A DNA stretch of 64,000 nucleotides from Saccharibacillus qingshengii (GTDB lineage: Bacteria > Bacillota > Bacilli > Paenibacillales > Paenibacillaceae): contig NZ_JAAZWC010000009.1 in NCBI RefSeq assembly GCF_013185195.1, positions 127,581-191,580 of the forward strand, given 5' to 3'. The notes under the pieces are model-generated. The model searched no databases. It saw nothing but the letters and a program-made list of their open reading frames with translations, and was not told the DNA's origin. The number at the start of each line of letters is the position of its first letter. Within the stretch, counting starts at the first letter, position 1. This document shows positions 8,578-18,384 of this stretch, piece by piece. The translations under genes were made by a program, and so were the position numbers.

Positions 8578-10107
8578 GAATTATCGGTTACCGAACCTTC
8601 GGCCGCAGGTTCTTCCCCGTCGGGACTCGATGCCGGCGGAGCCAAATCTTCGTCCGAATACGCGCAGGCCGGCTTCGCCTGGGTCGCTTCGCTGCTGCTG
8701 ACGCTGCTCCTGCTGGCCAACGCGTTCGATTACGCCGCCGGAACGATCAAGCCTGCGTTCCTGACGATCGCCGCCGCGTACGCTTTTTTCACGCTGATGC
8801 AGATTCTGATCGCTCTCTTGATCCGGCGAGACCTGGCGACCACGGGGCGAATCAAGAACCGAACGCGGGCGCTCGGCTGGGTGCAGCTGCTCAGCCTCGC
8901 GACCGGCAACGTGTTCGCCGCCGCCGCGGCGTTCCAATTGATCAAAAAGGTCAAAACGCCGGAGTACGTGTTCGCCGGGTACATGCTGCTCACCCAGATC
9001 GGCGTCATCGCGGTATCGGCGCTCAACCTGTTTAAGCCGTACGTCGCGGATACGTTCCCGCTCGGCATGCTGGTGCTGCTGATCGTGGCCGGCTTCCATC
9101 TGCTGACGCTGATCCTGATCGCCGCGTTCGTCAAGCGCAGCGCCGTGCCGCCCCGTATGACCTGGCTCGCGCTCGCGTTGATCCTGACGGCGGTGACCGG
9201 CAATCTGTTCGCGCTGCTGCTCGGCATCGTGCTGCTGGCGAAGATCCGCAGTCAGAAATCGCCGGCTTCCCCGAGATGGGAAGACGCGATCGACCGGTTA
9301 TCGAGAGGCACAACGTCGATGCTGGGGATGTTCTTCATCTTCTTCTTGTTCTCGCTGTCCGTATCCAGTTTGTTCACGTTCGATTACGGCATGGCGGTCG
9401 AGAACAATTACGGCGCGATCCTGCAGACGCCGAGCCTGGCTTATCCGCTTGGTACCGACAACTTCGGCCGCGATTTGTTCTCGCGGATCGTGTTCGGCGC
9501 CCGCATCTCGCTGATCGTCGGCGCCGTATCCACGCTCATTCCGTTCGTGATCGGCGGCATCCTCGGTGCGGTATCCGGATATTACGGCCGCCGTACGGAC
9601 AATATCATCATGCGGGCACTCGACATCCTGTATTCGATTCCCGGCATTCTGCTGGCGATCGCGATTATCGCGGCGTTTGGCGCGAACACGATGAACCTGA
9701 TCCTCGCGCTCAGCGTGGGGGCCATTCCGACGTACGCCCGAACGATGCGCGCCAACGTCATGATGGTGTCCACCTACGAATTCGTCGACGCGGCGCGGGC
9801 TTTCGGTTCCGGCAGCCTGTCGATTATTTTCAAACATATCGTTCCGAATGCCATGGCTCCGATGATCGTCAAAGCGACGCTGACCATCGGCACGGCCGTC
9901 ATCTCCACCAGCAGTCTCAGTTATCTGGGGCTCGGCGTGGAACCGCACATTCCCGAATGGGGCAACATTCTGAAGCTCGGCAGCGCGTATCTGGAAACGA
10001 ATTCTTATCTGGCCGTCTATCCGGGTCTTGCGATCATCGCACTCGTCCTCTCGTTCAACTTCCTGGGCGACGGGCTGCGCGATGCGCTGGATCCGAAATT
10101 GGACTGA
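8572..10107 (+). CDS. Peptide ABC transporter permease (DppC type) with extra N-terminal membrane domain
   Basis: A 511-aa membrane protein. The last 270 residues or so are a classical DppC/OppC permease, recognisable from [21 protein letters not shown] and from the EAA loop ending in [17 protein letters not shown]. The first 240 residues add about six hydrophobic helices not found in ordinary DppC, with no motif I recognise. A basic loop [18 protein letters not shown] separates two of the helices. The ribosome site AAAGGGGG (8556-8562) precedes ATG 8572, 19 bp after the first permease. The two permeases and the binding protein form one operon. Confidence 0.9.
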   Translation: MSELSVTEPSAAGSSPSGLDAGGAKSSSEYAQAGFAWVASLLLTLLLLANAFDYAAGTIKPAFLTIAAAYAFFTLMQILIALLIRRDLATTGRIKNRTRALGWVQLLSLATGNVFAAAAAFQLIKKVKTPEYVFAGYMLLTQIGVIAVSALNLFKPYVADTFPLGMLVLLIVAGFHLLTLILIAAFVKRSAVPPRMTWLALALILTAVTGNLFALLLGIVLLAKIRSQKSPASPRWEDAIDRLSRGTTSMLGMFFIFFLFSLSVSSLFTFDYGMAVENNYGAILQTPSLAYPLGTDNFGRDLFSRIVFGARISLIVGAVSTLIPFVIGGILGAVSGYYGRRTDNIIMRALDILYSIPGILLAIAIIAAFGANTMNLILALSVGAIPTYARTMRANVMMVSTYEFVDAARAFGSGSLSIIFKHIVPNAMAPMIVKATLTIGTAVISTSSLSYLGLGVEPHIPEWGNILKLGSAYLETNSYLAVYPGLAIIALVLSFNFLGDGLRDALDPKLD

Positions 10108-10188
10108 ACCTGGAGAAATTGGAACAAGAACGCGGCCTGGTTTTGGACAAACATATACAGCTTCACACTCACGGAGGGGGAGAAAAAC

Positions 10189-12048
10189 ATGCGTAAATCT
10201 TACAAGTTCACCAAGACGCTGACCGTACTGCTGCTGGCCTTGCTTCTGGTACTGGCGGGCTGCTCGTCGGTCAAAACGAAGTCCGATACGGCCGCTCCGG
10301 CCGCCGAGTCGGCAAACAAAGGCGAAGAGGCCGCTGCCGAGCCGACAACCGCCGCTCCGGTGGATATCGAGCTGCTGGCGATGACTTCGCAGGAAGCGGA
10401 CGTTAATATCATCCGCGACCAGCTCACCAAGAACGGCTTCAACGTGAAGCTGAACCTGCAGCCGGACTACGGCAGCTTCAAAGCCCAGCAGGACGCCGGC
10501 AACTATGACGCCGCGCTGTCGAGCTGGACAACCGTAACCGGCAACCCGGACTATGCGGTGCGTTCGCTGTTCAAGACGGGCGGCGATTACAGCATCCTGG
10601 CCGATTCCGAGATCGACAAGCTGATCGACAAAGCGGCGACCGAGTCGCCGGAAGATTACGTGGCGACGTATAAGGAACTCGAGCAGAAGCTCGTCTTCGA
10701 CAATGCGTATATCGCGCCGCTGTACATCTCGCTCAAAAGCCAGGCGATTAACAAGGATATCCTGAATCCGGAGTCCGTCCGCCTGTCCAAATCCCGCGCC
10801 CTGGCCTGGGAAGATATCGAATTCAAAGACGCCGCGAAAAATGCGTCCGAGCCGCTGGTGCTGACACAGGCCATGTCGACGCTGACTTCGCTTGATCCGA
10901 TCAAAGGCAACGACGGTTCGATCAATACGCTCAATACGAATATGTACGTGCGTCTGATCAACTTGACCGACGACGACAAGATCACCTCCGACGGTTCGCT
11001 GTCGCGCAACTTCAGTATCGCCGACGGCAACTCGGATTATTACTTCATCCTGCGCGACGATATCAACTTCGCCAAAGTCGAAGACGGCAAAGCTGTCGAT
11101 ACCGGCGAGCGCGTAGGAGCGGACGACGTGATCTTCGCGCTGGACCGTGCGAAAAACAAAGACTCCGTGCCGGATCACCGCACGTACTCGCTGCACGAAC
11201 ATATCAAGACGGTCGAAGCGGTCTCCGATCTGTCGGAACTCGATTCCGTCAAGACGACAGACGGCGGAACGGTCCGCGAAGCGCTTGAGAAAGGACTCGA
11301 CGCGCCGATCTCCGCACTGGTCGCGGACAAGAAGCAGGCCGACAACGCATCCGGCAAATATCAGGTCGTCAAGCTGACTACGACCGAGCCTTTCCCGCAG
11401 GTGCTGAACTACCTGGGTCACCAATCCGCGGGTATTGTCTCGAAGAAGCAGGTCGAAAGCATCAACACGTATGATGTAGCCAAGTTCGACGTTACCAAGG
11501 ATATCCCTTACGGCGACCAGAATACCGTTACGGAAGGCGCGGCCTACAACAACACACTGTATGCAAGCGGCCCGTACATCCTGACGACCAAGAACGATTA
11601 TGACGCGAAGTTCGTCAAGAATCCGGCCTACATGCCGGGCACGGAGAACGAGCCGAAGATCTCCAATATTTCGGTCCGCTTTATTGCCGATGCCGACAGC
11701 GCTCTGGCTGCTCTGCGCAGCGGCGAGATCTACTCGTATTACGGCGTGCCGGAAACGAAATTCTCCGTAGTCGAAGGCGACGCGAAGCTGCAGCTGCAAA
11801 AGATTGAAAGCAACGCCGTCAGCTACCTGCTGTTCAACACCGCGGAGAACCGTCCGATCGGCAAGAGCGCCGATCTGCGCAAAGCCGTGCTGTACTCGAT
11901 CAACCAGGACGAAATCCTGCAGTTCTATGAAGGCAACAAGATCAAAGCCGCTTCCACGGTCAGCCCGCTCGTCGATACCGGCAATGTGCTGACGGCGGAC
12001 CCTGCCAAGGTCAAAGAAGCTTTGGCTGCTTACGAAGCTTCGAAATAA
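10189..12048 (+). CDS. Peptide-binding lipoprotein with circularly permuted SBP_bac_5 fold
   Basis: A 619-aa lipoprotein (lipobox LVLAGC, Cys25) serving as the extracellular receptor of the transporter. The family modules are in swapped order. Residues 58-210 (IELLAMTSQEAD, YDAALSSWTTVTGNPDYAVR, LVFDNAYIAPLYIS) match the C-terminal part of DppA/OppA proteins. Residues 220-619 match the normal N-terminal part (TSLDP, FILRDDINF, GADDVIFALDRA, SGPYILTT, ADLRKAVLYSINQDEI) and stop at VKEALAAYEASK, where the C-terminal part would normally begin. The old termini are joined by a short linker near 205-220. Start follows GGAGGGGGA. Substrate unknown. Confidence 0.88.
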   Translation: MRKSYKFTKTLTVLLLALLLVLAGCSSVKTKSDTAAPAAESANKGEEAAAEPTTAAPVDIELLAMTSQEADVNIIRDQLTKNGFNVKLNLQPDYGSFKAQQDAGNYDAALSSWTTVTGNPDYAVRSLFKTGGDYSILADSEIDKLIDKAATESPEDYVATYKELEQKLVFDNAYIAPLYISLKSQAINKDILNPESVRLSKSRALAWEDIEFKDAAKNASEPLVLTQAMSTLTSLDPIKGNDGSINTLNTNMYVRLINLTDDDKITSDGSLSRNFSIADGNSDYYFILRDDINFAKVEDGKAVDTGERVGADDVIFALDRAKNKDSVPDHRTYSLHEHIKTVEAVSDLSELDSVKTTDGGTVREALEKGLDAPISALVADKKQADNASGKYQVVKLTTTEPFPQVLNYLGHQSAGIVSKKQVESINTYDVAKFDVTKDIPYGDQNTVTEGAAYNNTLYASGPYILTTKNDYDAKFVKNPAYMPGTENEPKISNISVRFIADADSALAALRSGEIYSYYGVPETKFSVVEGDAKLQLQKIESNAVSYLLFNTAENRPIGKSADLRKAVLYSINQDEILQFYEGNKIKAASTVSPLVDTGNVLTADPAKVKEALAAYEASK

Positions 12049-12089
12049 ACAACGTACAAAGAGGCTCATCACGAGACCGGCTTCCGAAC

Positions 12090-12135
12090 AAACGGACGAA
12101 TCCTTCCTTCTTTGGGAAAGGGTTTGTCCGTTTTT
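12090..12135 (+). terminator. Terminator of the peptide transporter operon
   Basis: AAACGGAC (12090-12097) pairs with GTCCGTTT (12126-12133), with further pairing inside, and is followed by a U-run. Confidence 0.8.
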
Positions 12136-12232
12136 ATATCCGAATGCCCGGACAGGAATTCGCCGCCGGATCGAATCGATATTGTCAGTCTTTTTCCCGA
12201 GCTTCATAATTGAATATAGAGGAGGGATGAAT

Positions 12233-12760
12233 ATGCAAACGACGATCCGCACAGAAAGACTGATCCTGCGGGACCCCGTGCTGGACGACTGGGCCGCCAT
12301 TCATGAGTATTCGTCCGATCCGGATGTGGTCCGTCACTCCATGTGGGGGCCCAATACGGAGGAAGAGACCCGCGAGTATGTGGAGCAGATGATCGAGATG
12401 CGGCAGGAGCAGCCCCGGATGAGCTATGAACTTGTAGTGACGTTAAAAGACAGCGGGGAGCTGATCGGCGGCTGCGGCATTCACAAAGCCGGCTTCAATG
12501 CGGAGATCGGCTACACGTTCAATCCGCGCTTCTGGGGACGGGGTTACGCGTCGGAAGCGGCTTTTGCGCTGCTGCGGTTCGGCTTCGAAGAACTGGGCGT
12601 ACACCGCATCTACGCGACCTGCCGTCCGGCAAACGAAGCGTCCGCCAATGTGATGAAGCGAATCGGGATGCAGCGGGAAGGACGGATGCGGGAGCATTTG
12701 TTTTTCAAAGGCAAATTTCACGATTCGGAACTTTATTCGATTCTGCGGCAGGAATTTTAA
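12233..12760 (+). CDS. GNAT N-acetyltransferase, RimJ/RimL type
   Basis: A 175-aa acetyltransferase of the RimJ/RimL branch of the GNAT superfamily. Typical blocks are RTERLILRDPVLDDW at the N-terminus, EIGYTFNPRFWGRGYASEAA (acetyl-CoA binding loop, about 85-104), and the tail ANEASANVMKRIGMQREGRM. The acceptor cannot be told from sequence. ATG 12233 is chosen because GAGGAGGG (12219-12226) sits 6 nt upstream; the in-frame ATG at 12227 abuts that site. It is a single gene. Confidence 0.9.
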   Translation: MQTTIRTERLILRDPVLDDWAAIHEYSSDPDVVRHSMWGPNTEEETREYVEQMIEMRQEQPRMSYELVVTLKDSGELIGGCGIHKAGFNAEIGYTFNPRFWGRGYASEAAFALLRFGFEELGVHRIYATCRPANEASANVMKRIGMQREGRMREHLFFKGKFHDSELYSILRQEF

Positions 12761-12849
12761 GCGCAATAGACGTACGATAGCGATAGCGCTTCAATATCTC
12801 CGGATCTGTCTGCTTGGGGCCCGCCATACCCTCTTCAAACAGCAACGAA

Positions 12850-12877
12850 AAGACCGGCAGAAGCTTCTGCCGGTCTT
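12850..12877. terminator. Bidirectional terminator, perfect 28-bp palindrome
   Basis: AAGACCGGCAGAAG and its exact reverse complement abut at 12850-12877, between the acetyltransferase (+) and the MBL hydrolase (-), so the hairpin can serve both convergent genes. Confidence 0.7.
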
Positions 12878-12913
12878 GGATAGAAAATAGGGGTGGGCTG
12901 GGTCGTCCGGAAA

Positions 12914-13759
12914 TCAGGCTTCCGGATCGATATGCGCCGAATCGACGTATCGTCCGCTGGCCGGTACGGCCAACCGGTCGAAGTCGTGATGCAGGCGCTC
13001 GAGTCCTTCGGTCAGTTCGCTTCCCGCCATCGGTTCGCCGTGACCGGTGACGGCCGAAGCCGGACGCAGCGCGGCAAGGCGCGCGACCGAAGTACGGGCC
13101 GCTTCCCAGTTCGGCGTGAAGTAGGTCGGCGGACCGTGGATCTCGCGGCGCTGGGTCAGCACGGCCAAGGCCGATTCCTGCTTGACCGTGATAAACGCGT
13201 CTCCGGCGATAAGCGTACCGTCCAGGCTGCGGAACAGCGAGATATGGCCTTCCGAATGCCCCGGCGTATGCAGCCAGTGCCAATCCGGAAGAAACGGAAC
13301 GCTCCCGTCTGCCGGCAGAGGCTGGACGCGCGTGCCGAGATCGATCCCTTTATTGGGATACAGCGGCGCCGAAGCGGCCATCAGGCCGCCGCCCACAGTC
13401 GGGTCGCCCGGCGGATAATCGGCTTTGCCGGTGAGAAACGGAAGTTCGAGTTCGTGGGCATACACCGGCACATCCGGGAACAGTTCGACTAGATCTTTGA
13501 TCGAGCCGGAGTGATCGAAATGGCCGTGCGTAAACACGATCGCCAGCGGCTTTTCGCTGCCGAAGCGTTCTCTGGCGGCTTTTATGATCTTGGACGTGGA
13601 ACCGGGCATGCCGGTGTCGACAAGTATCCACCTGCCGCTGCCGGGCATGCCGACCATGACGACATTCGAAATCATCGTGCGCAGATAGGTCACATCTTCG
13701 GGCAGTCGGTCCTCGGGACGTTTTGCATCCGGCGAACCGGAATTGGAATAAGGCTGCAT
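12914..13759 (-). CDS. MBL-fold metallo-hydrolase
   Basis: A 281-aa metallo-beta-lactamase-fold hydrolase. The metal-binding HxHxDH motif is THGHFDHSG (about 77-85). The later ligands are His in HTPGHSEGH, Asp in IAGDAF and His in VTGHGEP. It most resembles the glyoxalase II-like MBL branch. Substrate unknown. GGAGG lies upstream of ATG 13759. It runs towards thymidine kinase in the same direction with its own terminator at 12850. Confidence 0.9.
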   Translation of the reverse strand: MQPYSNSGSPDAKRPEDRLPEDVTYLRTMISNVVMVGMPGSGRWILVDTGMPGSTSKIIKAARERFGSEKPLAIVFTHGHFDHSGSIKDLVELFPDVPVYAHELELPFLTGKADYPPGDPTVGGGLMAASAPLYPNKGIDLGTRVQPLPADGSVPFLPDWHWLHTPGHSEGHISLFRSLDGTLIAGDAFITVKQESALAVLTQRREIHGPPTYFTPNWEAARTSVARLAALRPASAVTGHGEPMAGSELTEGLERLHHDFDRLAVPASGRYVDSAHIDPEA

Positions 13760-13935
13760 AAGTCTGCACCTCCGTAAGGTTGGAATAAATAGAAGGAAAA
13801 CAGCGAAAGACGTATCAGTTGCCCTGTTTTACCCGTTACGAAGAGTGCTGACACAAACAATTGCCCTGCAAAACGAACAATTCGCGGACACTGCAGCCGA
13901 ACTTGAGGCCGCCGCGACCTTGGGATAAAAGGCAG

Positions 13936-14511
13936 TTACAGAGGCGGATTGGCGTGGCATTTGCGGCAGACCGGGAAGTAGCGGTCGTTGCCGCCGATCT
14001 GGATCTGTTCCCCGGTATACAGCGGTTTGCGGTTCTCGTCGACCCGCAGCGCCATGGTCGCTTTGCGTTCGCAGAACCAGCAGATCGTTTTCATTTCCTC
14101 GATTTTGTCCGCATACAGAAGCATGTATTGGCTGCCTTCGAACAGCTCGTTGCGGAAGTCGTTTTTGAGACCGAAGCCCATGACCGGGATATTCAGTTCG
14201 TCCACGATTCGCGTCATCTGAAGCACCTGCTCTTTGGTTACGAACTGCACTTCGTCGAACAGGACGCAGCTGATCTTTTGTCCGTGGTAATTTTTCACTT
14301 CTTCATATAGATCGGTATCCGCATACACGGAGATCGCTTCGCGCTTCATCCCGATCCGGGAAGAGACATGGCCCACTTCGTCGCGGTCGTCGATACCGGA
14401 GGTGAAGATGAGGACGTTTTTGTTTTGTTCTTCGTAATTGTGGGCGACTTTGAGAATTTCGATCGATTTCCCGCTGTTCATTGCCCCGTATTTAAAAAAA
14501 AGCTGTGCCAT
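13936..14511 (-). CDS. tdk: Thymidine kinase
   Basis: A 191-aa type II thymidine kinase that phosphorylates thymidine in the salvage pathway. Seen: P-loop GAMNSGKS (about 9-16), Walker B-like LFDEVQF with the catalytic Glu, the lasso segment, and a zinc site built from CWFC and CRKCH near the C-terminus. The length is typical. AAGGAG precedes ATG 14511. The product acts in the cytosol. Confidence 0.96.
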   Translation of the reverse strand: MAQLFFKYGAMNSGKSIEILKVAHNYEEQNKNVLIFTSGIDDRDEVGHVSSRIGMKREAISVYADTDLYEEVKNYHGQKISCVLFDEVQFVTKEQVLQMTRIVDELNIPVMGFGLKNDFRNELFEGSQYMLLYADKIEEMKTICWFCERKATMALRVDENRKPLYTGEQIQIGGNDRYFPVCRKCHANPPL

Positions 14512-14662
14512 CGTATTCGCTCCTTAGCTGTAAAGTCCGACTTTCATTGTAGCAGGAATGCGGAGCCGGGAAAAAGAAATTTGCATGAAGCGGTTCCGGA
14601 AGCTTGTCTCGATCGAGTCGAATGAACTTCCATGATACCTGTGCGCCTTTTGGAAGAATGGG

Positions 14663-14677
14663 TACCCTCCGGGGGTA
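14663..14677. promoter_or_regulatory. CsoR-type operator, box 1
   Basis: TACCCTCCGGGGGTA, a 15-bp pseudo-palindrome with TACCC/GGGTA ends, the same pattern as the two boxes directly before csoR and copA. It lies 77 bp upstream of box 2 in the tdk-csoR gap. Confidence 0.6.
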
Positions 14678-14733
14678 AGGCGTGAATCCGGACTGCGGAA
14701 ACAAGGCTTGGCGAAGAAAATTTAATTTGGGGC

Positions 14734-14763
14734 TTTACATACCCTATGGGGGTATATTATGAT
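14734..14763 (+). promoter_or_regulatory. csoR promoter with CsoR box 2 in the spacer
   Basis: TTTACA (14734-14739) and TATGAT (14758-14763) are 18 bp apart. The box TACCCTATGGGGGTA (14740-14754) fills the spacer, the usual position for copper-relieved repression by CsoR. Confidence 0.8.
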
Positions 14764-14842
14764 AAGGACAGAACTTGAACCAAAGCCGCTCGCCGCAGAC
14801 GTTCCAACAGGAACCGAGCTGCAGCGAAGAAGGAGTGAGCCT

Positions 14843-15196
14843 ATGGCGATTCAGAAACACACCGAGATGGCGCCCGCAAGCGAGAGCTGCCATATTCCCG
14901 GAGAAGACGGCAAGCAGCCAAGAAAGAGCCATCACTCCGAACAAACCAAGAACAATCTCGTTTCCCGCCTGAACCGCGTCGAAGGCCAGATTCGCGGTAT
15001 CAAAGGAATGATCGAGAAAGATACCTACTGCGACGATGTGCTGAACCAGATCGCCGCCGCCCAGTCCGCGCTGAACAGCGTCGGCCGACTGCTCCTCGAA
15101 GGCCATATGAAGAGCTGCGTGGTCGAACGGATCGAAGCCGGAGAGACCGAAGTGATCGATGAACTGCTGATCACCGTGAATAAACTGTTGAAGTAA
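14843..15196 (+). CDS. csoR: Copper-sensing transcriptional repressor CsoR
   Basis: A 117-aa all-helical DUF156-family repressor that leaves DNA when it binds Cu(I). The three copper ligands are present: Cys in YCDDV, and His and Cys in EGHMKSCV. The core VSRLNRVEGQIRGIKGMI is diagnostic. The N-terminal 35 residues are a longer, hydrophilic, His-containing extension than in many CsoRs. ATG 14843 follows AAGGAG by 7 nt. Operators of one pattern precede both csoR and copA, so it should repress itself and the efflux pump. Confidence 0.95.
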   Translation: MAIQKHTEMAPASESCHIPGEDGKQPRKSHHSEQTKNNLVSRLNRVEGQIRGIKGMIEKDTYCDDVLNQIAAAQSALNSVGRLLLEGHMKSCVVERIEAGETEVIDELLITVNKLLK

Positions 15197-15197
15197 G

Positions 15198-15304
15198 ACC
15201 TTCCATCCCGCCCTTCAGCTCCTTCCAATCAAAGCTTGGAAAACCGGACGGTCTAACCGGTTATCCAAGGTATCCCGGGAGCGATTCCAATGAAGGATGG
15301 AAGG
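15198..15304. repeat. 107-bp foldable element, copy 1
   Basis: Bounded by a perfect 10-bp inverted repeat (ACCTTCCATC ... GATGGAAGGT) with a second internal inverted repeat (15235-15247 and 15257-15269, 12 of 13 bases pair). Begins 1 bp after the csoR stop codon region. Confidence 0.85.
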
Positions 15305-15311
15305 TCCAAAG

Positions 15312-15418
15312 ACCTTCCATCCCACCCTTAGCTCCTTCCAATCAAAGCTTGGAAAACCGGACGGTTCAACCGGTTATCCAAGGTATCCCGGGAGCGATTC
15401 CAATGAAGGATGGAAGGT
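15312..15418. repeat. 107-bp foldable element, copy 2
   Basis: Near-identical direct copy of 15198-15304, offset by 114 bp, differing at a handful of bases and one small indel. The same terminal and internal inverted repeats are kept. It ends 91 bp before the copZ start. Confidence 0.85.
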
Positions 15419-15509
15419 GTGAACACGTGCTCAAAGTACCTTTCACCCTAGTTGATTTTACGCTTCATTTTATACCAAACAAATCCAATCTCCCAAGGAG
15501 GAACCACCC

Positions 15510-15710
15510 ATGCAAACTACAACCCTTAACGTCGAAGGCATGTCCTGCAACCACTGTGTCCAAGCTGTCGAAGGAGCCGTCAAAGAAGTCGGAGCCGAAG
15601 GCAAAGTGGATCTGGGCGCCAAAACGGTAGACATCTCGTACGACGAATCCGCCGTCAACCTCGATACGATCAAAGCGGCGATTGAAGATCAGGGCTACGA
15701 CGTCGTGTAA
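15510..15710 (+). CDS. copZ: Copper chaperone CopZ
   Basis: A 66-aa single heavy-metal-associated (HMA) domain. The Cu(I)-binding motif is GMSCNHC (about 10-16). It passes copper to CopA in the cytosol. AAGGAGG (15495-15501) precedes ATG 15510. It lies between csoR and copA, separated from csoR by the duplicated hairpin element and from copA by a terminator, so the three may form separate transcripts. Confidence 0.96.
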   Translation: MQTTTLNVEGMSCNHCVQAVEGAVKEVGAEGKVDLGAKTVDISYDESAVNLDTIKAAIEDQGYDVV

Positions 15711-15723
15711 GACGATCGAGCCG

Positions 15724-15761
15724 TCCGGACGCGGCTTCACAAGAGCTTCGTCCGGATTTTT
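15724..15761 (+). terminator. Terminator after copZ
   Basis: TCCGGACG (15724-15731) pairs with CGTCCGGA (15749-15756), followed by TTTTT. Confidence 0.75.
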
Positions 15762-15817
15762 GCTTTCATGTGCGGCTCGCCCTGCTCGAATGCGGCCGTT
15801 TTATTTTCAATAAAATA

Positions 15818-15832
15818 TACCCCCTAGGGGTA
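15818..15832. promoter_or_regulatory. CsoR-type operator, box 3 (copA)
   Basis: TACCCCCTAGGGGTA, 24 bp upstream of the copA start, matches boxes 1 and 2 in length and ends. A possible -10 (TAAAAT, 15811-15816) is adjacent. Confidence 0.75.
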
Positions 15833-15855
15833 AATGGTAAGAGGAGGTTAACAGG

Positions 15856-18342
15856 ATGACGGTACCCACCGAAACAAAATCTGCGCCCGAACGCGGACGT
15901 ACGCAGCAGGCCACGCTTCAGATCAGCGGGATGACCTGCGCCGCTTGTGCCAACCGGATCGAGAAAGGCCTGAACCGGATGCCCGGAGTCGCCGAAGCCA
16001 ACGTCAATCTGGCGCTCGAGAAAGCTTCGATCGATTATGATCCCAAAGAAACGAGTCCGGCGGAGATCGAGCACAAGATCGAATCGCTCGGCTACGGCAC
16101 GGTCAAAGAAACATCGGACTTCGATATTACCGGGATGACCTGCGCGGCCTGTTCCACGCGGATCGAGAAAGGTCTGAACCGGATGCCGGGCGTGCTCAGC
16201 GCAAGCGTCAACCTGGCATTGGAGACGGCGCATGTGGAATACTCGCCGGGAGCCATGGCTCCGGCGGATATTATGCGCAAGGTGCAGCAGTTGGGCTACG
16301 AAGCGAAACTCAAAGAGGACGGTCAGGCACGCGACCGCGGCGGGGAAGAACGCAAGCGTGTGATCCGGGTGCTGATCTCCGCGCTGCTGTCACTGCCCCT
16401 GCTGTGGGCGATGGCCGGCCACTTCTCGTTCACGTCGTTTCTCTACGTGCCGGAATTGTTCATGAACCCCTGGTTCCAGCTGGCGCTTGCAACGCCGGTG
16501 CAGCTCGTTATCGGTTGGCCGTTCTACGTCGGCGCCTACAAAGCGCTGCGCAACCGCAGCGCCAATATGGATGTATTGGTGGTGCTCGGTACATCGGCCG
16601 CCTACTTCTACAGCCTCTATCTGTCGATCCGCTGGCAGCTCGACGGCGGATCGGGTGCGATGGCCGGCATGGAAGGGATGGCAGGGATGGGCGCACCGGA
16701 ATTGTATTTCGAGACCAGCGCAGTCCTGATTACGCTGATTCTCGTCGGCAAGTGGTTTGAAGCCCGGGCCAAAGGGCGCTCGTCCGAAGCGATCCGCAGC
16801 CTGATGGGGCTGCAGGCCAAGACGGCGATCGTCATTCGGGGCGGAGTCGAGAGCGAAGTGGAAGTCTCCGAAGTGGTACCCGGCGATATCGTCCGCGTCC
16901 GTCCGGGCGAGAAGATTCCCGTGGACGGAGTCGTGACCGAAGGCCGCTCGTCCGTCGACGAATCGATGCTGACCGGCGAGAGCCTGCCGGTCGACAAGGA
17001 AGCGGGATCCGCCGTCACGGGAGCGACGATCAACAAGAACGGTTCCCTGCTGATGCGGGCCACCAAGGTCGGCCGCGACACGGCGCTTGCGCAGATCGTG
17101 CGCGTCGTCGAAGAGGCCCAGGGCTCCAAAGCGCCGATCCAGCGGATGGCCGATGTGATCTCCGGCATTTTCGTGCCGATCGTGGTCGGCATTGCGGCCG
17201 TGACGTTCCTCGTCTGGTATTTCGCGGTAGAGCCGGGCGCTTTCTCCGAAGCCTTGGAGAAAGCGATCGCGGTACTCGTGATCGCCTGCCCCTGCGCATT
17301 GGGGCTTGCGACTCCGACTTCGATCATGGCCGGTTCCGGCCGGGCAGCGGAGTTCGGGATTCTGTTCAAAGGCGGCGAACATCTGGAAGCCGCGCAGAAA
17401 GTCGATACGGTCGTGCTGGACAAGACCGGTACGATTACCAAAGGCAAACCGGAACTGACGGATGTGGTTGTCTATGGCGGAAGCGGGGAGAATGAACTCC
17501 TGGCGCTCGTCGGTGCGGCAGAGAATGCTTCCGAGCATCCGCTGGCCGAAGCTCTGGTCCGCGGAGCCGGCGAACGCGGAATCGTTCTGCCGCAGGCGGA
17601 ACGATTCGAATCGCTGCCCGGCTACGGCATCGCCGCCGCAGTCTCCGGCGCCGAACTGCTTGTCGGTACCCGCCGCCTGATGGGCGAACGCGGGATTGAC
17701 GCTTCCCCGGCGCTTGCGGACATGGAGCGCCTGGAGAGCGAAGGCAAAACGGCGATGCTGATTGCCGTAGACGGCCGCCTGGCCGGGGTAGTCGCGGTCG
17801 CCGATACGCTCAAGGAATCTTCGCCCGAGGCGATCCGCCGTCTGCGCGGCATGGGGCTGCGCGTCATGATGATTACCGGCGACAATCTGGCGACGGCACG
17901 CGCCATTGCCCGGCAGGCCGGGATTGACGAAGCCGACGTATTGGCCGAAGTGCTGCCGGAAGGCAAAGCGGCCGAAGTGAAAAAGCTTCAGGAAGCGGGA
18001 CGCCAAGTCGCGATGGTCGGCGACGGCATCAACGATGCGCCGGCGCTTGCAACCGCCGATACCGGTATGGCCATCGGCACCGGTACCGATGTGGCGATGG
18101 AAGCCGCCGATATTACGCTGATGCGCGGCGATCTGAACGGGATTGCCGACGCGATAGAGATGAGCCGCCGCACCATGCGCAACATCCGGCAGAATCTGTT
18201 CTGGGCACTCGCCTACAACGTGATCGGCATTCCGATCGCCGCCGCCGGATTCCTGGCCCCGTGGCTGGCCGGCGCCGCGATGGCATTCAGTTCCGTCTCG
18301 GTCGTGCTGAACGCGCTGCGCCTGCAGCGGGTAAAGCTCTGA
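15856..18342 (+). CDS. copA: Copper-translocating P-type ATPase CopA
   Basis: An 828-aa P1B-type ATPase exporting Cu(I). Two N-terminal HMA domains each carry GMTCAAC (about residues 27 and 95). Eight membrane helices follow. Seen: actuator TGE in MLTGESLPV, metal-site CPC in [12 protein letters not shown], phosphorylation site [18 protein letters not shown], and hinge [11 protein letters not shown] short Met/Gly-rich loop ([14 protein letters not shown]) lies between early helices and may face the outside. AGGAGG precedes ATG 15856. Confidence 0.97.
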   Translation: MTVPTETKSAPERGRTQQATLQISGMTCAACANRIEKGLNRMPGVAEANVNLALEKASIDYDPKETSPAEIEHKIESLGYGTVKETSDFDITGMTCAACSTRIEKGLNRMPGVLSASVNLALETAHVEYSPGAMAPADIMRKVQQLGYEAKLKEDGQARDRGGEERKRVIRVLISALLSLPLLWAMAGHFSFTSFLYVPELFMNPWFQLALATPVQLVIGWPFYVGAYKALRNRSANMDVLVVLGTSAAYFYSLYLSIRWQLDGGSGAMAGMEGMAGMGAPELYFETSAVLITLILVGKWFEARAKGRSSEAIRSLMGLQAKTAIVIRGGVESEVEVSEVVPGDIVRVRPGEKIPVDGVVTEGRSSVDESMLTGESLPVDKEAGSAVTGATINKNGSLLMRATKVGRDTALAQIVRVVEEAQGSKAPIQRMADVISGIFVPIVVGIAAVTFLVWYFAVEPGAFSEALEKAIAVLVIACPCALGLATPTSIMAGSGRAAEFGILFKGGEHLEAAQKVDTVVLDKTGTITKGKPELTDVVVYGGSGENELLALVGAAENASEHPLAEALVRGAGERGIVLPQAERFESLPGYGIAAAVSGAELLVGTRRLMGERGIDASPALADMERLESEGKTAMLIAVDGRLAGVVAVADTLKESSPEAIRRLRGMGLRVMMITGDNLATARAIARQAGIDEADVLAEVLPEGKAAEVKKLQEAGRQVAMVGDGINDAPALATADTGMAIGTGTDVAMEAADITLMRGDLNGIADAIEMSRRTMRNIRQNLFWALAYNVIGIPIAAAGFLAPWLAGAAMAFSSVSVVLNALRLQRVKL

Positions 18343-18384
18343 CCTGCCCCGGCACGTCGCCGGCAGTATCCCCTCACACCCAAG

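Noticed and set aside
9298-12300. 1000-codon open frame on the minus strand
   Set aside because: It is antisense to the permease and receptor genes, rich in Arg/His/Asp as expected from complemented GC-rich codons, and has no ribosome site or family motif.
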